Positions 9,046-19,758 of a stretch of DNA of 64,000 bases are shown here, in pieces. Below the pieces are notes generated by a model. It was not told the origin of the DNA and made no database searches. It saw only the letters and a program-made list of their open reading frames with translations. The stretch covers positions 1 to 64,000 of the forward strand of contig NZ_BMOP01000003.1 in the NCBI RefSeq assembly GCF_014647135.1, given 5' to 3'. Numbering within the stretch: the first letter of the stretch is position 1; each line of letters begins with the position of its first letter. The DNA comes from Shewanella xiamenensis (GTDB lineage: Bacteria > Pseudomonadota > Gammaproteobacteria > Enterobacterales > Shewanellaceae). Both the position numbers and the translations under genes were made by a program.

Positions 9046-12000
9046 CTATTCCTTATTTGAGCTAATGACAAGCCGCAACTTAACTAATTCAGTATGGGCA
9101 ATATCAAAATCAAAATTATCGAGGGCATCAACAATGGTGTTTACCATGGGTTGATGGACCGATAGATTTTCAATGGCGGTTAAATCAGCTTCTTCAAAGG
9201 AGTGGTGTTGTACTGCCGCAATTAAAGCATCAATATGCGGTAAAGCTTGGTTTGGATCAGTCTGAGGAGTAGATATCTGCACGTCTTTATAGTGAGCGAG
9301 TTGCTGCACATAACGAGTGATCTGCACTATGGTTGATTCAAGTTCATTGAATAACTGCTGTCTAGCCACTAAAACCTGTGGCTCTGAGTCAGCCATTTGC
9401 TCTAATGCCGCAAGCAAGGCCATACAACGGAATAAGCCTAAATTGCCAGAAATGCCTTTTAATCCATGACCTTGCTGGACAATCGCATCCCGATCCGATT
9501 GGTTAATTGCCTGCTCAAGCTGCCGAGACTTTTCGGGCCATTGAGCGATAAACTTTTCTAATTCTTGGATAAACTTTGCTTTACTTCCCCAGAGTTGTAT
9601 CCCTCTTTGCTCATCGATGATGGCATTGAGATCGGGCTCATTTTTATTGAATGACTGTGTGGACAGTTCAAGGTTTAATACGCGGGCGATTTCGACATTT
9701 AATAAATAAAAATCAATGGGTTTATTAGCAAAACCATCCATTCCTACTTGTTGTGTCTCGAGTTTATCCTGCTCAAGCACACTCGCTGTTAACGCAATCA
9801 TTGGCATGTAGGTTAACCCAGATTCAAGCTCCTGTTGGCGTCTACGCCTTGCTGCGGTTAAGCCATCCATTACTGGCATCTGTAAGTCAATTAAGGTGAT
9901 ATCAATATCATGCCTTTGCATTCGTAATAGAGCCTGCTCACCATCACGGGCAGTAATCACTCGATGTCCATGTCGAGTTAAATATACTGAAAGCAGATCA
10001 ATATTTTGTTGAATATCATCAACTACCAGTATTGTTAATGGAGGCAGTGACACCTTGTCATAACTCGGTAGAGTTAAGTCTTCAACACTTTGAATGAGAG
10101 GAATTGTAAATCTGAAGGTACTGCCCAAACCTAAGCGGCTTTCAACCTCAATATGCCCGCCCATTAACTCTACTAATTGTTTGCTGATAGTAGTACCTAA
10201 GCCAGTACCACCGTATTTACGGCTCATAGAGGCATCCGCCTGGGAAAAGGCATCAAACACTCGCTCAAGCTGCTCTGGCGACATGCCAATCCCAGTATCG
10301 ATAACTTCAAATGTCACTTGATTGTCTAACGGAGAGAAAACTCTTACGGTCACTTTTCCTTCTGCGGTGAATTTAACAGCATTACCTATTAAGTTGAGCA
10401 ACACTTGGCGTATCCGCTCAGGCGACCCCATAAAGTGGGTTCCCATCGTTGGCGCGATATCCACTTCCAGTAATAAATGCTGCTTTTGGGCCTGCAACCA
10501 CAAGGTTGAGATAACAGTATCAATTTCAGTCGTTAAAGAGAAAACGCGGGTTTCAAGTTCCAGCTTGCCTTTGTCGAGTTTGGCACTGTCTAAAACATCA
10601 TTGAGTAAATGCAATAATGATTTGGCCGAACGATTAATGGTTGATAATTGCTTTTGTTGCTCATAATCCAAGGATGATTCTAACAAAATATCGCTAAAAC
10701 CTATGATGGCATTCATTGGGGTACGGATCTCATGGCTCATATTGGCCAAGAAGGCTGAGCGAGCGGCGGCAGCTTGTTCCGCATTATTCTTCGCGGCCAC
10801 CAGATCCTGCTCCATTACCTTACGTTCAGTAATATCCATGATAAAACCATCAATCCACCCGTCTGGATTTTGCTCATCAAAAATATAATTTCCATGCTCA
10901 AACAGCCAACGCACCTCACCATCGGCACGGATAATACGGTATTCCATCGAAAAGGTTGGTGGCTGTGCTTGTGCGTAAATAGTATCGACATCATCGGGAT
11001 AATAAAGCGAAGAGAATAAACGTTTAGCGTTAGGAAGCTCAAAATCTGAAGCTGGGTATCCCGTGATATTTAATACCGCATCGCTGATGTAAACCATGGG
11101 CCAGCCTTGAGTATTCATACAGCGATAGGCCACCCCGGGGATATTACTGATCAACGATCTCAGCTTGGCCTCATTATTTTTCAGCTCTTGCTCCATCTCA
11201 TTTCGCTGGCTGAGATCGGAAATAAAACCGACAAAGTAATGGGATTTGCCTTGCATCATATGCCCAATACCGAGGCGGACGGGCACTAAATGGCCATTTT
11301 TATGCTGCGCCAGTACCTCTCGTCCCGTACCAATAATCTGTGCCTCACGGGTTTTAACATATTGAGCGATATAACTATCATGCTGGGGGCGAATGGAGGC
11401 GGGCACAATTTTTTTGACATTGCTACCAAGTAACTCTGTCGAGGGCCACCCCAAGATACGCGTCACCGCTTGGTTTACGCTAACGATAATACCTTGACCA
11501 TCGATGGTGATAATGCCATCCACTGCGGTATCCATCATAGCCAGCATTCGATCTTCGTTTGATTTAGCGAGTAAAGATAGATCTTTATATTTAAAGATCA
11601 CATTCACAATCAGCACTAAGCAGATAATGATGACGGTAATAATCGATACCCCGAGCGCAAGATAAAACGAAATTTCAGACGTTTGTTCGCTAAGCTCTAG
11701 TCCAGCGGGTTTAACAAAACGCGCCGCCGCCATACCCGTGTAATGCATACCTGCAATCGCCAATCCCATCACGATACTGGCAATAAAATTACTCGTAATA
11801 GTGCTCATGCTGGATGAGATAAACTGATTCAGTCCGGTACGAACCCAAAGTGCAATAATGGCTAAAATCACCGCAACGATAATCGACAGAGCAAATATTA
11901 GAGGGTCGTAACGCAATAATGGCGCCATATCCATGGCAGCCATCCCCACATAATGCATTACCCCAATACCGACACCCACTAAAACACCGCCAATCAATAC

Positions 12001-12387
12001 TTGGGGAAACCGAAAACGTGGTTGAGATAGTAGGCTAAGCGCCACCCACGAGGCCGCAATACTGGGTAACACAGATAAGGCAGTAAGACCAAACTGATAA
12101 GAAACTGGAGTGCATAAATTAAAGGCCAGCATGCCAATAAAATGCATTGACCACACGCCCCCACCGAGGACAAGACTCCCTGTGAATAACATGATTTGCT
12201 GTCGCGATTTAGATTGGGTTTGTGCAGCTTGTGTCGCAACTTGAAACGCCATAAAGGCAGAAAAAATAGCAATAAAAATAGAAATAGCGACCAATAAAGG
12301 GTCGTAATAAACATTGAGTAACAGGCTATCTTGAGATGAAGTAAAAAAAGATGATAACCAATTAAAAATCATAATATTCAAGCCCAT
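9046..12387 (-). CDS. Hybrid sensor histidine kinase: MHYT-PAS-PAS-HisKA-HATPase-REC-Hpt
   Basis: 1113 residues. The N-terminal seven-helix MHYT domain (about 10-270) shows three motif copies (SMHFIGM, VMHYVGM, GMHYTGM), proposed to bind a metal and sense a diatomic gas. Two PAS domains follow (about 285-400 and 410-525), then HisKA with H552 in MSHEIRTP, and an ATPase domain with [16 protein letters not shown] and GGTGLG. A receiver has D834 in LIDLQMP, and a C-terminal Hpt domain has H974 in HGLKG. The phosphorelay is therefore complete, with the likely final target being the adjacent HD-GYP regulator. ATG at 12387 or 12372 could be used. Confidence 0.92.
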   Translation of the reverse strand: MGLNIMIFNWLSSFFTSSQDSLLLNVYYDPLLVAISIFIAIFSAFMAFQVATQAAQTQSKSRQQIMLFTGSLVLGGGVWSMHFIGMLAFNLCTPVSYQFGLTALSVLPSIAASWVALSLLSQPRFRFPQVLIGGVLVGVGIGVMHYVGMAAMDMAPLLRYDPLIFALSIIVAVILAIIALWVRTGLNQFISSSMSTITSNFIASIVMGLAIAGMHYTGMAAARFVKPAGLELSEQTSEISFYLALGVSIITVIIICLVLIVNVIFKYKDLSLLAKSNEDRMLAMMDTAVDGIITIDGQGIIVSVNQAVTRILGWPSTELLGSNVKKIVPASIRPQHDSYIAQYVKTREAQIIGTGREVLAQHKNGHLVPVRLGIGHMMQGKSHYFVGFISDLSQRNEMEQELKNNEAKLRSLISNIPGVAYRCMNTQGWPMVYISDAVLNITGYPASDFELPNAKRLFSSLYYPDDVDTIYAQAQPPTFSMEYRIIRADGEVRWLFEHGNYIFDEQNPDGWIDGFIMDITERKVMEQDLVAAKNNAEQAAAARSAFLANMSHEIRTPMNAIIGFSDILLESSLDYEQQKQLSTINRSAKSLLHLLNDVLDSAKLDKGKLELETRVFSLTTEIDTVISTLWLQAQKQHLLLEVDIAPTMGTHFMGSPERIRQVLLNLIGNAVKFTAEGKVTVRVFSPLDNQVTFEVIDTGIGMSPEQLERVFDAFSQADASMSRKYGGTGLGTTISKQLVELMGGHIEVESRLGLGSTFRFTIPLIQSVEDLTLPSYDKVSLPPLTILVVDDIQQNIDLLSVYLTRHGHRVITARDGEQALLRMQRHDIDITLIDLQMPVMDGLTAARRRRQQELESGLTYMPMIALTASVLEQDKLETQQVGMDGFANKPIDFYLLNVEIARVLNLELSTQSFNKNEPDLNAIIDEQRGIQLWGSKAKFIQELEKFIAQWPEKSRQLEQAINQSDRDAIVQQGHGLKGISGNLGLFRCMALLAALEQMADSEPQVLVARQQLFNELESTIVQITRYVQQLAHYKDVQISTPQTDPNQALPHIDALIAAVQHHSFEEADLTAIENLSVHQPMVNTIVDALDNFDFDIAHTELVKLRLVISSNKE

Positions 12388-12773
12388 ATTAGATAAATAG
12401 AATCACGCCGAAATGGTTTGCCAATTCAAGTAGGGCTAACGCTTAGGGGCCATAAAATGATGAGTATGGTCTATAAATGGCATCGATTTATTGCTTAAAC
12501 GCCAAACCACGCGGATACAATCCATCCAACACTCTGAATAAACGCCAGACATTTGTTACAAAAATCACTTTTATCTTATACAAGTTTTACCAATTGTCTG
12601 CCTCAAAATGCGACAAATCACATTATCACTGCGAATTTATCCGTGGGGTTCAGAGTAAAAGAGGCCTTTCGATCAACCCCATCACCGAAAAGCGAAGCCA
12701 TTGGGATTAAGTTATTTAAGTTAACAGGCATAAGCTTTATAATGCTGGGCTATTATTCGTCGAGACGCTGCGC
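12388..12773. other. 386-base divergent region between the hybrid kinase and srmB
   Basis: Contains the promoters of the kinase operon (minus) and srmB (plus). Short open frames on the plus strand here (from about 12477) run partly into srmB in another frame and have no coding signature. Apart from the srmB -10 element at 12738-12743 I see no defined site. Confidence 0.4.
12715..12743 (+). promoter_or_regulatory. Candidate sigma-70 promoter of srmB
   Basis: A perfect -10 hexamer TATAAT at 12738-12743 lies about 30 bases before the srmB start. The -35 region (TTTAAG, about 12715-12720, 17-base spacing) is a poor match, so the call rests mainly on the -10 element. Confidence 0.4.
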
Positions 12774-14036
12774 ATGCAATTTGAAGATTTCCAGCTTGAC
12801 CCTAGCTTATTAGAGTCACTTAAAGCCATGGGGCACAATACGCCCACCACAATCCAACAAGAAACGTTGCCGCATGCTTTAGAGCAACGGGATATTTTGG
12901 CGCGCGCCCCGACGGGTACAGGTAAAACCGCCAGTTTCTTATTACCCGCGCTACAACATTTAATCGACTTCCCGCGTCGTTACTCGGGTCAAGCGCGTGT
13001 ATTAATTCTTACCCCAACCCGTGAATTGGCGAGCCAAATTCACCGCTATGCCTGCCATTTAGCCACAGACCAAGGGCTAAATATTGCCATTATCACGGGT
13101 GGAGTGCCCTATGCACCTCAAGAAGAAGCGCTAAAGGGCAATATCGATATTCTGGTCGCGACACCGGGTCGCCTGATGGAATATTTAGATAAAGGTAAAT
13201 TCAGTGCAGAATCCGTCGACATACTGATCATCGATGAAGCTGACCGTATGCTCGATATGGGATTCTCAGCCGTGGTAAAAGCCATTGCACTCGAAGCCCA
13301 AGGCCGCAAGCAGAATATGCTGTTTTCAGCCACCCTTGAAGGCAGTGGTGTTATCCGCTTTGCCCGCGAAGTGCTTAATGATCCTATCGAAATCGATGTT
13401 GATGCACCGCGCAAAGAGAAAGCCAAGATCCACCAATGGATCCATCTCGCCGATGATAAAGACCATAAATTTGCCCTGCTTTGCCATTTGTTAAAACAGG
13501 AAGAAGTAAAACGCGCCATCGTATTCGTGAAGACTCGCGATGTGGTCTCTAGCCTCGAAGGTCAGTTACTCCAAGCCGGCATCCCTTGTGCTTTTATGCG
13601 CGGAGATATGGAACAGAAGAAACGTTTCCAAGCCTTAAGTCGTTTTACTAAGGGCGAAGTGAATGTATTGCTGGCGACCGATGTGGCTGCCCGCGGTATC
13701 GATATTGATGATATCACCCACGTGATTAACTTCGATATGCCACGTTCAGCCGATACCTACATCCACCGTATTGGTCGTACTGGCCGCGCGGGTGCCAAAG
13801 GTACGGCAATTTCTCTGGCTGAGGCCCATGATATGCGCATCGTTGGTAAGATTGAGCGCTATATTGAGCAACCCCTTAAACGCCGAATCATTGAGGAATT
13901 ACGTCCTAAGCACAAAGAGGCGCGAGTTCCATCCAAGAAAAAGGCAAAAGTAAAAGCCAAAGAAGCGGCGAAAAAAACCAGCAAAAAAGAAGCGGCAAAA
14001 AAAGCTAGCAAAATTGCCCGCAAAAAACAGTCCTAG
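12774..14036 (+). CDS. srmB: DEAD-box ATP-dependent RNA helicase SrmB
   Basis: 420 residues against about 444 in E. coli. SrmB unwinds RNA during assembly of the large ribosomal subunit. Motifs in order: Q motif near 24-29, Walker A APTGTGKT 45-52, PTREL 81-85, DEAD 154-157, SAT 185-187, then the helicase C domain with DVAARGIDI and HRIGRTGRAG. The stretch from LLFSATLEG-like through IHQW and the C-terminal IEELRPK matches E. coli SrmB rather than RhlE or DeaD. The tail (about 380-420) is a lysine/alanine-rich, probably RNA-binding extension. Single gene, with a terminator at 14077-14103. Confidence 0.9.
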   Translation: MQFEDFQLDPSLLESLKAMGHNTPTTIQQETLPHALEQRDILARAPTGTGKTASFLLPALQHLIDFPRRYSGQARVLILTPTRELASQIHRYACHLATDQGLNIAIITGGVPYAPQEEALKGNIDILVATPGRLMEYLDKGKFSAESVDILIIDEADRMLDMGFSAVVKAIALEAQGRKQNMLFSATLEGSGVIRFAREVLNDPIEIDVDAPRKEKAKIHQWIHLADDKDHKFALLCHLLKQEEVKRAIVFVKTRDVVSSLEGQLLQAGIPCAFMRGDMEQKKRFQALSRFTKGEVNVLLATDVAARGIDIDDITHVINFDMPRSADTYIHRIGRTGRAGAKGTAISLAEAHDMRIVGKIERYIEQPLKRRIIEELRPKHKEARVPSKKKAKVKAKEAAKKTSKKEAAKKASKIARKKQS

Positions 14037-14076
14037 GTTTTCTAACCTTGGAATAAGCTGATACTTACTTCTGCCT

Positions 14077-14103
14077 AAAAGCCGCAAAATTGCGGCTTTT
14101 TTT
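14077..14103 (+). terminator. Terminator of srmB
   Basis: The arms AAAAGCCGCA (14077-14086) and TGCGGCTTTT (14091-14100) with a 4-base loop run into a T tract. The structure would also work on the other strand, but no minus-strand gene needs it. The rest of the spacer up to 14333 shows no other clear feature. Confidence 0.8.
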
Positions 14104-14333
14104 ATGCTCATTGACCTAGCAAATATTTTTGTACGGGGTGGAACCCTATATGACAAAAAACACTCTACTCCTACGCAATTGTATCCTCAGCAAACTAAAC
14201 CGACGCGGTAACAGGACACAAACTCGATAGCATCATCTTTAGACACATTTTATTTACAAAAATAAATTTATTGCGCAGCCTGACTCTGATACTTTAGGCG
14301 CATTAAGCGATTTAGCACGGATGTAACAATCAT

Positions 14334-15545
14334 ATGATCAAAACCTTACTAAGGAGATTATCTCCTTTTTTTATCTTACTGCTCTTTATTGTTGGCGCTG
14401 GTTTGCTGATGAAAACCAAGGAGACACCTGAGCAGAAACCCGAAGAAATGCCGATCCCGATAGTGGATGTCACCCGGGTTGAGCAACAAACGGTTTCGCT
14501 TAACTTACCCTCCTACGGTGTTGTCACGCCCAAATATAAAACGCAACTGGTGACTGAAGTCCAAGGGCGGATGCTGACGATTTCACCTCAATTTGTTGCC
14601 GGTGGCATAGTGAAAAAAGGCGACCAACTTGCCCAGATCGAACCTTCAGATTACGAAGCCGACTTAATGCAAGCCGAAGCGACATTGGCTCAAGCAACCG
14701 CAGCACTCAATGAGGAAATCGCCCGCGGCGAAGTTGCCAAAATTGAGTTTAAGGGTTACGACAAAGGATTGCCGCCTGAACTCGGTTTGCGCATACCTCA
14801 ATTGAAAAAAGAACAAGCTAACGTTAAATATGCGCAGGCGGCTTTAGCTCGCGCCCAGCGTAACTTAGAACGTACCGTTATTCGTGCGCCCTTTGATGGC
14901 ATTATCAAGGCAAGAAATGTCGACTTAGGACAATACGTTACCCTAGGTACAAATCTTGGTGAACTGTATGACACCCGCATTGCGGAAATTCGCCTACCTA
15001 TCTCTAACGATGATTTGGCCTATTTGGAATCCGTCGATAATCCCGATACCCAAGTCACCTTGAGCGCCTCATTGGCAGGCAAGGAAAATACCTGGATAGG
15101 CAATATCATCCGCAGCGAAGGGGTGATTGATGCCGATAACCGCATGGTTTACCTCGTCGCCGAGATAAAAGATCCTTACCTGCGAGAGCACAAAACCCAA
15201 GGCAGTTTACCACTGAAATACGGCAGTTTTGTGAACGCCGTGATTAAGGGCCGCACCGTCGATGGCATAGTCAAACTACCTCGCCATGTGGTACGCAATG
15301 AGCATGTCGCCTTGATTAACAATAACAATATCGTCGAAATGCGCCATGTGAATGTCGTGCGTAGCGATCTTGAAAACGTATTTATCAAGGACAGCTTAAA
15401 AACCGGTGAGCGGGTTGCTATCACTCACTTTAATAACATGGCCAATGGCCAATTAGTCAAAGTGATAGGCGAAGAAACAAAACCAGTGCAGACGCCTAAG
15501 GAAGATGCTCCTGAGTCGAGTCTTGCGGCCACTGGAGTAAAATAA
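14334..15545 (+). CDS. RND efflux system, periplasmic adaptor (membrane fusion) subunit
   Basis: 403 residues. An N-terminal hydrophobic segment (about 9-25) anchors or exports the protein. It is followed by the split biotinyl-lipoyl domain (about 60-110 and 185-215, with VIRAPFDGIIKAR typical of HlyD-like adaptors), a coiled-coil hairpin between them and beta-barrel domains. It links the inner-membrane pump encoded next to an outer-membrane channel, presumably TolC-like, not encoded here. The stop overlaps the start of the pump gene by one base (TAATG), indicating translational coupling. Confidence 0.9.
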   Translation: MIKTLLRRLSPFFILLLFIVGAGLLMKTKETPEQKPEEMPIPIVDVTRVEQQTVSLNLPSYGVVTPKYKTQLVTEVQGRMLTISPQFVAGGIVKKGDQLAQIEPSDYEADLMQAEATLAQATAALNEEIARGEVAKIEFKGYDKGLPPELGLRIPQLKKEQANVKYAQAALARAQRNLERTVIRAPFDGIIKARNVDLGQYVTLGTNLGELYDTRIAEIRLPISNDDLAYLESVDNPDTQVTLSASLAGKENTWIGNIIRSEGVIDADNRMVYLVAEIKDPYLREHKTQGSLPLKYGSFVNAVIKGRTVDGIVKLPRHVVRNEHVALINNNNIVEMRHVNVVRSDLENVFIKDSLKTGERVAITHFNNMANGQLVKVIGEETKPVQTPKEDAPESSLAATGVK

Positions 15546-18500
15546 TGGATACGCAAAAAGGGATCTTAGCTTGGTTTGCCCGTAATAGCGTGGCAGCTAA
15601 CCTGTTAATGTGGGCACTGCTGATTGGCGGGATGTTTAGCACAGTGCTGATCAATAAAGAGGTATTTCCCTCTTTCAACCTGAATTTATTGAGTATTACC
15701 GTTGCTTACCCAGGTGCTGCGCCACAGGAAATCGAAGAAGGCATCAACATCAAGATTGAAGAAGCCATTCAAGATATCAACGGCATTAAAAAAGTCACCT
15801 CGGTTGCCAGTGAAGGTGTTGGCTCAATCACGGTAGAAGTGGAAGACGACTACGACGTCCAAATCGTACTCGATGAAGCCAAGTTACGACTGGATGCGAT
15901 TTCCACCTTCCCGGTGAACATCGAAAAACCACAAATCTTTAAAATCGAGCCCGAAAACAACGTGATTTGGGTGTCGGTGTACGGAGATATGTCACTGCAC
16001 GATATGAAGGAGCTAGCCAAATCGGTGCGTGATGATTTGACCCAGCTCCCCGCCGTAACCCGTGCTAAAGTCACGGGAGTTCGCGACTATGAAATCGGTA
16101 TCGAAGTCTCGGAAGATAAGCTGCGGGAATACGGCTTAACTTTCTCACAAGTCGCAACGGCGGTACAAAACTCCTCCATCGACTTACCAGGCGGCTCGAT
16201 ACGCGCCGAAGATGGCGACATTCTGCTGCGCACTAAAGGTCAAGCCTATACGGGCGATGATTTTGCCAATATCGTTGTCACTACCCGTGCCGACGGTAGC
16301 CGGGTGATGTTACCGCAAGTTGCCACCATTAAGGACGATTTTGAAGAGCGTCTAGAGTACACCCGTTTTAACGGCAAACCCGCCGCGATTATCGAAGTCA
16401 CCAGCGTCAACGATCAAAATGCCCTCGATATTGCTCAGCAGGTAAAAGACTACGTCGAGAAACGTCGTGCAACCCTACCTGCGAATGCTCAATTGGATAC
16501 TTGGGGCGACTTAACTCACTACCTCAAGGGCCGTTTAAACATGATGATGTCGAACATGTTTTATGGCGCACTGTTAGTGTTTGTGATTTTGGCGTTGTTC
16601 CTCGATCTTAAACTCGCTTTCTGGGTGATGATGGGCATCCCCGTGTGCTTCCTCGGTACAATGCTGATCATGCCGCTTGAACCTTTCTCCATGACCATCA
16701 ACATGCTGACACTGTTTGCCTTTATTTTGGTCTTGGGGATAGTGGTCGATGACGCAATTGTTATAGGGGAAAGCGCTTACAGTGAGGTCGAACGCCACGG
16801 ACATTCGATTGACAATGTGATCCGTGGGGCGCAAAAGGTCGCCATGCCCGCCACCTTTGGGGTATTAACCACCATAGCCGCCTTTATCCCTATGCTAATG
16901 GTCTCAGGTCCGATGGGAATTATTTGGAAGTCCATCGGCATGATCGTCATCATGTGTCTGGCATTTTCACTGGTTGAATCTAAATTTATTCTCCCAGCAC
17001 ACTTGGCACATATGAAGTTTAAAAAGCCAGGGGAACCTACGGGTTTCTTTGGGCGCTTTAAAGAAAAATTTAACAATCGTGTTCAACACTTTATTCACCA
17101 CAGTTACCGCAACTTCCTCGAGCGCTGTATCCAGCATCGCTATAACGTAGTAGCAGTCTTTATAGGTGTGCTGATTTTGTCTGTCGCTTTAGTGGCAAGC
17201 GGGAAAGTGCGCTGGGTGTTCTTCCCTGATATTCCTTCCGACTTTATCCAAGTTCAATTAGAAATGGATGAGGGAAGCTCAGAACAAAACACCCTCAAGG
17301 TGGTACAGGAGATTGAAGAAGCCCTGTACAAAATGAACGCAAAAATGGAGAAAGATAACGGCAGCGAAGTAGTGAAACACAGCTTTATCAACATGAGCTC
17401 ACGCACCTCTGCCTTTATTTTTGCCGAACTGACTAAGGGTGAAGATCGGAATGTCGACGGTGAAACCATTGCTACCGAGTGGCGTGAACAATTGCCCGAG
17501 TTATTGTCAGTCAAGAAACTCGACTTTAACGCTAGAGGTAACGGTGGCGGCGGTGGTGGCGATATTTCTTTTAGATTAACCTCAAGCGATTTAGAAGAAT
17601 TATCAGCTGCGGCTCGCGATCTTAAGCAAAAGCTAGCGACCTACGAGGGAGTGTATGATATCGCCGATAACTTTTCCTCGGGCAGCCATGAGATCCGTTT
17701 AAAAATCCGCCCCGAGGCGGAAGCATTAGGTTTAACCTTATCCGATTTAGCACGCCAAGTCCGTTACGGCTTCTACGGTTATGAAGCACAACGTATTTTA
17801 CGTAATAAAGAAGAAATCAAAGTCATGGTTCGCTATCCCTTAGAACAGCGCCGTACCGTTGGCTATCTGGAGAATATGTTGATCCGAACGCCGCAAGGTA
17901 AGTCGGTACCTTTCTCCACCGTTGCTGAAGTCGAAAAGGGTGAATCTTATGCGTCTATTACCCGTGTCGATGGTAAACGAGCAATAACCATTAACGCTAA
18001 CGCGAATAAAAACAAAGTTGAACCTTCTAAAGTCGTTAATGAAATCCAGAAAGATTACTTGCCGCAACTTCAGGCAAAATATCCTAAGATTCAAACGGCT
18101 CTCGATGGTGGCAGTTTGGATGAACAGAATGCCATGGTCGGATTGATACAAGGTTTCTTCTTTGCACTGTTTACCATTTATGCCTTGATGGCTGTGCCGC
18201 TTAAATCCTACAGCCAGCCACTGATCATTATGTCAGTGATCCCTTTTGGGATTATCGGCGCCCTGTTTGGGCATTTGATCCAAGGGCTTGCCATGAGTGT
18301 GTTGAGTCTTTGTGGTATCGTTGCACTTGCAGGGGTCGTGGTGAACGATTCGCTGATCTTAGTTGACTTTGTTAACCGAGCTCGTGAACAAGGTCAATCG
18401 GTGAGGCAAGCAGCGGTCGATTCAGGATGTTATCGTTTTAGGGCGATTATCTTGACCTCATTGACCACCTTTGTCGGTCTAGTGCCTATTATTCTTGAGC

Positions 18501-18751
18501 GCAGCTTACAGGCGCAGATAGTGATCCCCATGGCGACTTCGCTCGCCTTCGGTATCCTATTCTCAACAGTCGTCACCTTAATTTTAGTGCCGCTACTGTA
18601 TATCATACTTGATGATGCTAAGCGTGTTGGTAGCCGCTTCTACCATTGGTGGTGGCGTCCGAAAAAAACGCAGGACACTCCATTGCATATCAACGAGAGC
18701 CACAGTATCTCCTTGGATGCCATACATGAGTCAGACTATAAGCGGGATTAG
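15545..18751 (+). CDS. RND efflux transporter, inner-membrane pump subunit
   Basis: 1068 residues, the normal length for an AcrB-type proton-driven pump with 12 membrane helices and two large periplasmic loops. The proton relay aspartates are visible as D402-D403 in GIVVDDAIVIGE of helix 4. A glycine-rich insert (about residues 660-668) lies in the second periplasmic loop. It forms an operon with the adaptor gene. No local regulator is encoded nearby and the substrate cannot be predicted; drugs, bile salts or fatty compounds are typical of the family. A terminator follows. Confidence 0.92.
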   Translation: MDTQKGILAWFARNSVAANLLMWALLIGGMFSTVLINKEVFPSFNLNLLSITVAYPGAAPQEIEEGINIKIEEAIQDINGIKKVTSVASEGVGSITVEVEDDYDVQIVLDEAKLRLDAISTFPVNIEKPQIFKIEPENNVIWVSVYGDMSLHDMKELAKSVRDDLTQLPAVTRAKVTGVRDYEIGIEVSEDKLREYGLTFSQVATAVQNSSIDLPGGSIRAEDGDILLRTKGQAYTGDDFANIVVTTRADGSRVMLPQVATIKDDFEERLEYTRFNGKPAAIIEVTSVNDQNALDIAQQVKDYVEKRRATLPANAQLDTWGDLTHYLKGRLNMMMSNMFYGALLVFVILALFLDLKLAFWVMMGIPVCFLGTMLIMPLEPFSMTINMLTLFAFILVLGIVVDDAIVIGESAYSEVERHGHSIDNVIRGAQKVAMPATFGVLTTIAAFIPMLMVSGPMGIIWKSIGMIVIMCLAFSLVESKFILPAHLAHMKFKKPGEPTGFFGRFKEKFNNRVQHFIHHSYRNFLERCIQHRYNVVAVFIGVLILSVALVASGKVRWVFFPDIPSDFIQVQLEMDEGSSEQNTLKVVQEIEEALYKMNAKMEKDNGSEVVKHSFINMSSRTSAFIFAELTKGEDRNVDGETIATEWREQLPELLSVKKLDFNARGNGGGGGGDISFRLTSSDLEELSAAARDLKQKLATYEGVYDIADNFSSGSHEIRLKIRPEAEALGLTLSDLARQVRYGFYGYEAQRILRNKEEIKVMVRYPLEQRRTVGYLENMLIRTPQGKSVPFSTVAEVEKGESYASITRVDGKRAITINANANKNKVEPSKVVNEIQKDYLPQLQAKYPKIQTALDGGSLDEQNAMVGLIQGFFFALFTIYALMAVPLKSYSQPLIIMSVIPFGIIGALFGHLIQGLAMSVLSLCGIVALAGVVVNDSLILVDFVNRAREQGQSVRQAAVDSGCYRFRAIILTSLTTFVGLVPIILERSLQAQIVIPMATSLAFGILFSTVVTLILVPLLYIILDDAKRVGSRFYHWWWRPKKTQDTPLHINESHSISLDAIHESDYKRD

Positions 18752-18781
18752 TTATCGTCTGTAATCTATGAGAATCCCATA

Positions 18782-18805
18782 AAAAGAGAGCTTAGGCTCT
18801 CTTTT
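18782..18805 (+). terminator. Terminator of the RND operon
   Basis: The arms AAAAGAGAGC and GCTCTCTTTT enclose the loop TTAG and end in a T run, 31 bases after the pump stop codon. Confidence 0.75.
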
Positions 18806-18919
18806 GCTTTTGCAGTGCGCCATTCTAAAACGCGTAGTGCGATCTAAGTGGCAGTTATCCCTGTGGGCATTGGTTACACTCACCCTAAGTTATCGCTTAG
18901 ACCCAAATAAAGTCGTTGT

Positions 18920-19624
18920 ATGCCAAACTCACACACTGCTAGAGCCAAACCTGAACCGCTCATCGCCACTGAGACCTTAGCCAATGGCCATACTACCGCA
19001 GAAGTCTGTACCAATGAGACCTGCGCAACCGAAACCTTGGTCTACGACATTCGTAAAAGCCGTTATCTCAACATCACTGGCCGCTGTACTCTGCGTTGTA
19101 TCTTTTGTCCGAAACACAATGGCAGCAAGCAAATCCATGAATATCAATTGGCACTAACCCACCAGCCCAAACCGGAGGAAATTATCCCGCTGTTAGGCAA
19201 TGTGGAAGACTTTGAGGAATATGTGTTTTGTGGCTATGGCGAGCCGACCATGAATCTTCCAACGCTGCTTGCCGTCGCCAAGGAAATTAAACGTCGTGGC
19301 GGTCGAGTTAGGGTCAACACCGATGGATTGGGTAATCTTGTGCATCGACGTAACATCCTGCCCGAACTGGCTGAGTGTGTTGATGGCTTATCTATCTCAC
19401 TCAATGCCGATAATGAGGCGGCCTATAACCAACATTGCCGACCGAAACTTGCAGACTCTTACGCCGCGGTAAATGCCTTTATCGCCCTCGCACCCCACTA
19501 TATTGAGCGAGTGCAAGTCTCAGCGATTGAAGGATTAGACGGAGTAGATATCGACCTTTGTCGTGAGCAAGTGCTCGCAACTGGCTGCGAGTTTAAACAC
19601 AGAGTACTCGGCACACTCGGCTAG
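18920..19624 (+). CDS. Radical SAM protein, TatD-associated family
   Basis: 234 residues. The 4Fe-4S cluster motif CxxxCxxC is C56, C60 and C63 in GRCTLRCIFC. The surrounding pattern, a YLNITGRC start, EYVFCGYGEPTMNL, GRVRVNTDGLGNL and LSISLNAD, fits the family often found next to TatD nucleases. No tatD is seen in this window, and the reaction of the family is not known to me. The N-terminal 40 residues are an extension with a cysteine pair (C30, C35) before the core begins at VYDIRKSRYLN. Confidence 0.85.
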   Translation: MPNSHTARAKPEPLIATETLANGHTTAEVCTNETCATETLVYDIRKSRYLNITGRCTLRCIFCPKHNGSKQIHEYQLALTHQPKPEEIIPLLGNVEDFEEYVFCGYGEPTMNLPTLLAVAKEIKRRGGRVRVNTDGLGNLVHRRNILPELAECVDGLSISLNADNEAAYNQHCRPKLADSYAAVNAFIALAPHYIERVQVSAIEGLDGVDIDLCREQVLATGCEFKHRVLGTLG

Positions 19625-19758
19625 CAAGCTCCTTGACTCTCCACTAGATTGAATCTCTTGCTCGGGATAAGGCCATCACCGAGCAACTTGCCACTGTCGT
19701 AACATTTCATTCGTGTTAACATAGCCAAATTAACAGATCATCAACTCAAAATCGGCCC

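Noticed and set aside
12477..12813. Two short plus-strand open frames before srmB
   Set aside because: They run through the srmB promoter into srmB in another frame and show no protein-like features.
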